From: a virus
DNA length: 31,404 bases
IMG/VR virus record: IMGVR_UViG_3300001041_000045
Span: 1 to 31,404 of that record
Direction: 5' to 3' (one strand)
How positions within the stretch are numbered: position 1 is the first letter of the stretch; each line of letters opens with the position of its first letter. The notes beneath the pieces are model-generated. The model saw only the letters and a list, made by a program, of their open reading frames with translations. It made no database searches and was not told where the DNA came from. A program made the translations under genes and the position numbers. Shown in pieces: positions 29,910-31,404 of this stretch.

Positions 29910-31404
29910 TTGGGATTTTTTGATGATATTGGTGATAGTAATAATGAAATGAATAGTGGAGGTTTTTTTGATGATATAGGAGGTGATACATCATTAAATA
30001 GTGGGGGTGGGTTTTTTGATGATATTGGTACAGTTGATTCTACTCCTACTATGAATAATACTACTAAACCTACTATTAAAAAGAAAAAGGAATTAACTGG
30101 TTATCAAAAATTTGATAAAAACTTAGGAGGATTTTTACCTTGGAGTACTAAACCAATTGATTTATCAGAAATTTCAGGTTCAGATATATTAAATTTTGGT
30201 AAGAATGTAGGAAAAGATTTAATAAATCTACCATTAAAATTTAATGATGCTGTAGCAGAAGGTGTAACTTTTGGTGGTTCTGAAAAACTTTTTGATTATT
30301 TAACTTCTAAACTTGGTGATGATGCTATTAAATCAAGAGAAGAAGAAAAGAAAAATTTAGAATCAAAAAGTTTTGTGGGAAATGTAACTGAAGGTGTAGG
30401 AGAATTAGCAGGTTCATTAATACCTATATCAAAATTAGATAAAGGTGCAGAATTAATATTAAAGAAATTTGGACAAAAACCTGCTACAACTTTTGCTGGT
30501 AAAGTAGGGCAAGCAATGAAAAGGGATGCTATTGCTGGTGCTGGATATGGTGCTATAGATGAAACTATTGCTGGTGGTGATTTTGGTGATATTGTAGGAA
30601 GTGCAATAGGTGATGCTGCTTTATTTGGTGGTTTAGGTGGAGTATTGAAAGGTGTTGGTGAATGGAAAAGTTTAAAAAAACCTCCTGCTCCTGATTCAAT
30701 ACAATTAAATTCACCTGAAAGTTTTAATGAAAAAATATCATGGGAGAGTAAAACAGAAGAACCTAAAACATGGTCACAGAAAGTAGATAATTATTTAACC
30801 AATTTTGTTGATAAATTCAGACCTGCATATAATTTAGATAAAGATTTAACAAATGAAATAAGAAATAATATTGAAAAAGATTTTGAAAATGGAGTAATAA
30901 CAAGAGTAGAAGCAGATAAAAGACAAAAAGAATTTTATAAAATTTTTGATAGAGATGGTCTTAGTGATGCTGATAATTCTTTTTATAAACAATTAAGATT
31001 ATTTTCAGGAACACCAGAAAGTGCTAATAATTTTATAAATAAAAGTTTAAAACCTATTATTGATGATGTACAAAAAGCAGGATATACAGTAGAAGAATTA
31101 GCACAATATAGTTTAGCAAAACATGTTAAAGATGTAAATAAAACTTTAGGAAAAGATGGAAATCCAATTAAATCAGGTTTTACTGATGCAGAAGCAGATG
31201 CAATTATTAATAAATATGCTTCACCTGAAATGGATTTAGCACAACAAAGATTAGTTGAATATAATCAAAAATTACTTACTAATTTACGTGATGCTGAAAT
31301 TATAACAGGTGATACCTATGAAGGATTAATAAAAAAATATCCTAACTATGTACCTTTGTTTAGAGATATGTTTGATGGAGAAAAATTAGGTGTTGATAAT
31401 TTAG
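29910..31404 (+). CDS. Large ejection/polyvalent virion protein, partial
   Basis: Open from a TTG at 29910 (AGGTGGTGA upstream) to the window end, at least 498 residues, with no stop. The N-terminus carries three copies of a FFDDIG peptide in 40 residues with Gly/Ser/Asn spacers, followed by KKKKELTGYQKFDKN. Residues about 120-245 include Gly/Ala-rich segments (GNVTEGVGELAGSLIPISKL; AIAGAGYGAIDETIAGGDFG; LFGGLGGVLKGVGE) that could insert in membranes, as in ejection proteins. Near the window end, KYPNYVPLFRDM preceded by a helical segment resembles a segment common in large phage polyvalent proteins. A host-envelope penetration role is likely. More domains probably lie beyond the edge. Confidence 0.6.
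   Translation, partial: MGFFDDIGDSNNEMNSGGFFDDIGGDTSLNSGGGFFDDIGTVDSTPTMNNTTKPTIKKKKELTGYQKFDKNLGGFLPWSTKPIDLSEISGSDILNFGKNVGKDLINLPLKFNDAVAEGVTFGGSEKLFDYLTSKLGDDAIKSREEEKKNLESKSFVGNVTEGVGELAGSLIPISKLDKGAELILKKFGQKPATTFAGKVGQAMKRDAIAGAGYGAIDETIAGGDFGDIVGSAIGDAALFGGLGGVLKGVGEWKSLKKPPAPDSIQLNSPESFNEKISWESKTEEPKTWSQKVDNYLTNFVDKFRPAYNLDKDLTNEIRNNIEKDFENGVITRVEADKRQKEFYKIFDRDGLSDADNSFYKQLRLFSGTPESANNFINKSLKPIIDDVQKAGYTVEELAQYSLAKHVKDVNKTLGKDGNPIKSGFTDAEADAIINKYASPEMDLAQQRLVEYNQKLLTNLRDAEIITGDTYEGLIKKYPNYVPLFRDMFDGEKLGVDNL

Overview
The window is a strongly AT-rich, densely packed phage genome segment. Shine-Dalgarno sequences are consensus (AGGAGG, GGGAGG, AGGTGGTGA), sigma-A type promoters are TTGACA-17-TATAAT like, arginine is mostly AGA, and TTG starts are common. 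Together these point to a low-GC Bacillota host, most likely a Clostridia member. No integrase, CRISPR array, tRNA, rRNA or insertion sequence is visible. I infer a short-tailed (podovirus-like) phage that carries a plasmid-type replicon, that is, a phage-plasmid.

Layout. (1) 1-943, minus strand: a ribbon-helix-helix protein (cut by the window edge) and a helix-turn-helix/coiled-coil protein, of the kind seen in plasmid maintenance. They are read from a promoter whose -35 overlaps that of a divergent promoter, which drives a short transcript with no clear ORF (about 1026-1198). (2) 1258-3417: small regulatory or accessory genes with clear promoters and terminators. (3) 3424-7843: a replication block with four palindromic 13-bp iterons, four 17-bp AT-rich tandem repeats, a small gene, a Rep-like initiator, and directly behind it an 878-residue protein that I read as a YonO/QDE-1-like single-subunit RNA polymerase (D584-L-D-S-D588). 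(4) 7895-13231: short early/middle genes, including a RuvC-like Holliday junction resolvase and a PD-(D/E)XK nuclease-like protein. (5) 13232-14488: small terminase and a 583-base non-coding stretch with repeats and a GC-rich hairpin (candidate cos/pac site or large structured RNA). (6) 14489-31404: packaging and virion genes in podovirus order: large terminase, portal, small head protein, scaffold, DUF5309/SU10-type major capsid protein, decoration or appendage protein, spike/fibre protein, head-tail adaptor, tail nozzle, two tail proteins, an ejection protein, and a large glycine-rich ejection/polyvalent protein running off the window.

How it may work together: the Rep/iteron module would keep the element as an episome and the minus-strand pair may help maintain it. 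The RNA polymerase, apparently made in the Rep transcript, may transcribe late genes, for which I find no convincing sigma-A promoters, or may prime replication. The resolvase and nuclease would process replicated concatemers before packaging.

The strongest unusual points are: the RNA polymerase coupled to a plasmid-type Rep; apparent ATA start codons for the large terminase, portal and resolvase, each behind a good Shine-Dalgarno sequence; the structured packaging-region gap; and a 17-base intergenic motif (AATGGTTTAGAGYATAT) present three times.
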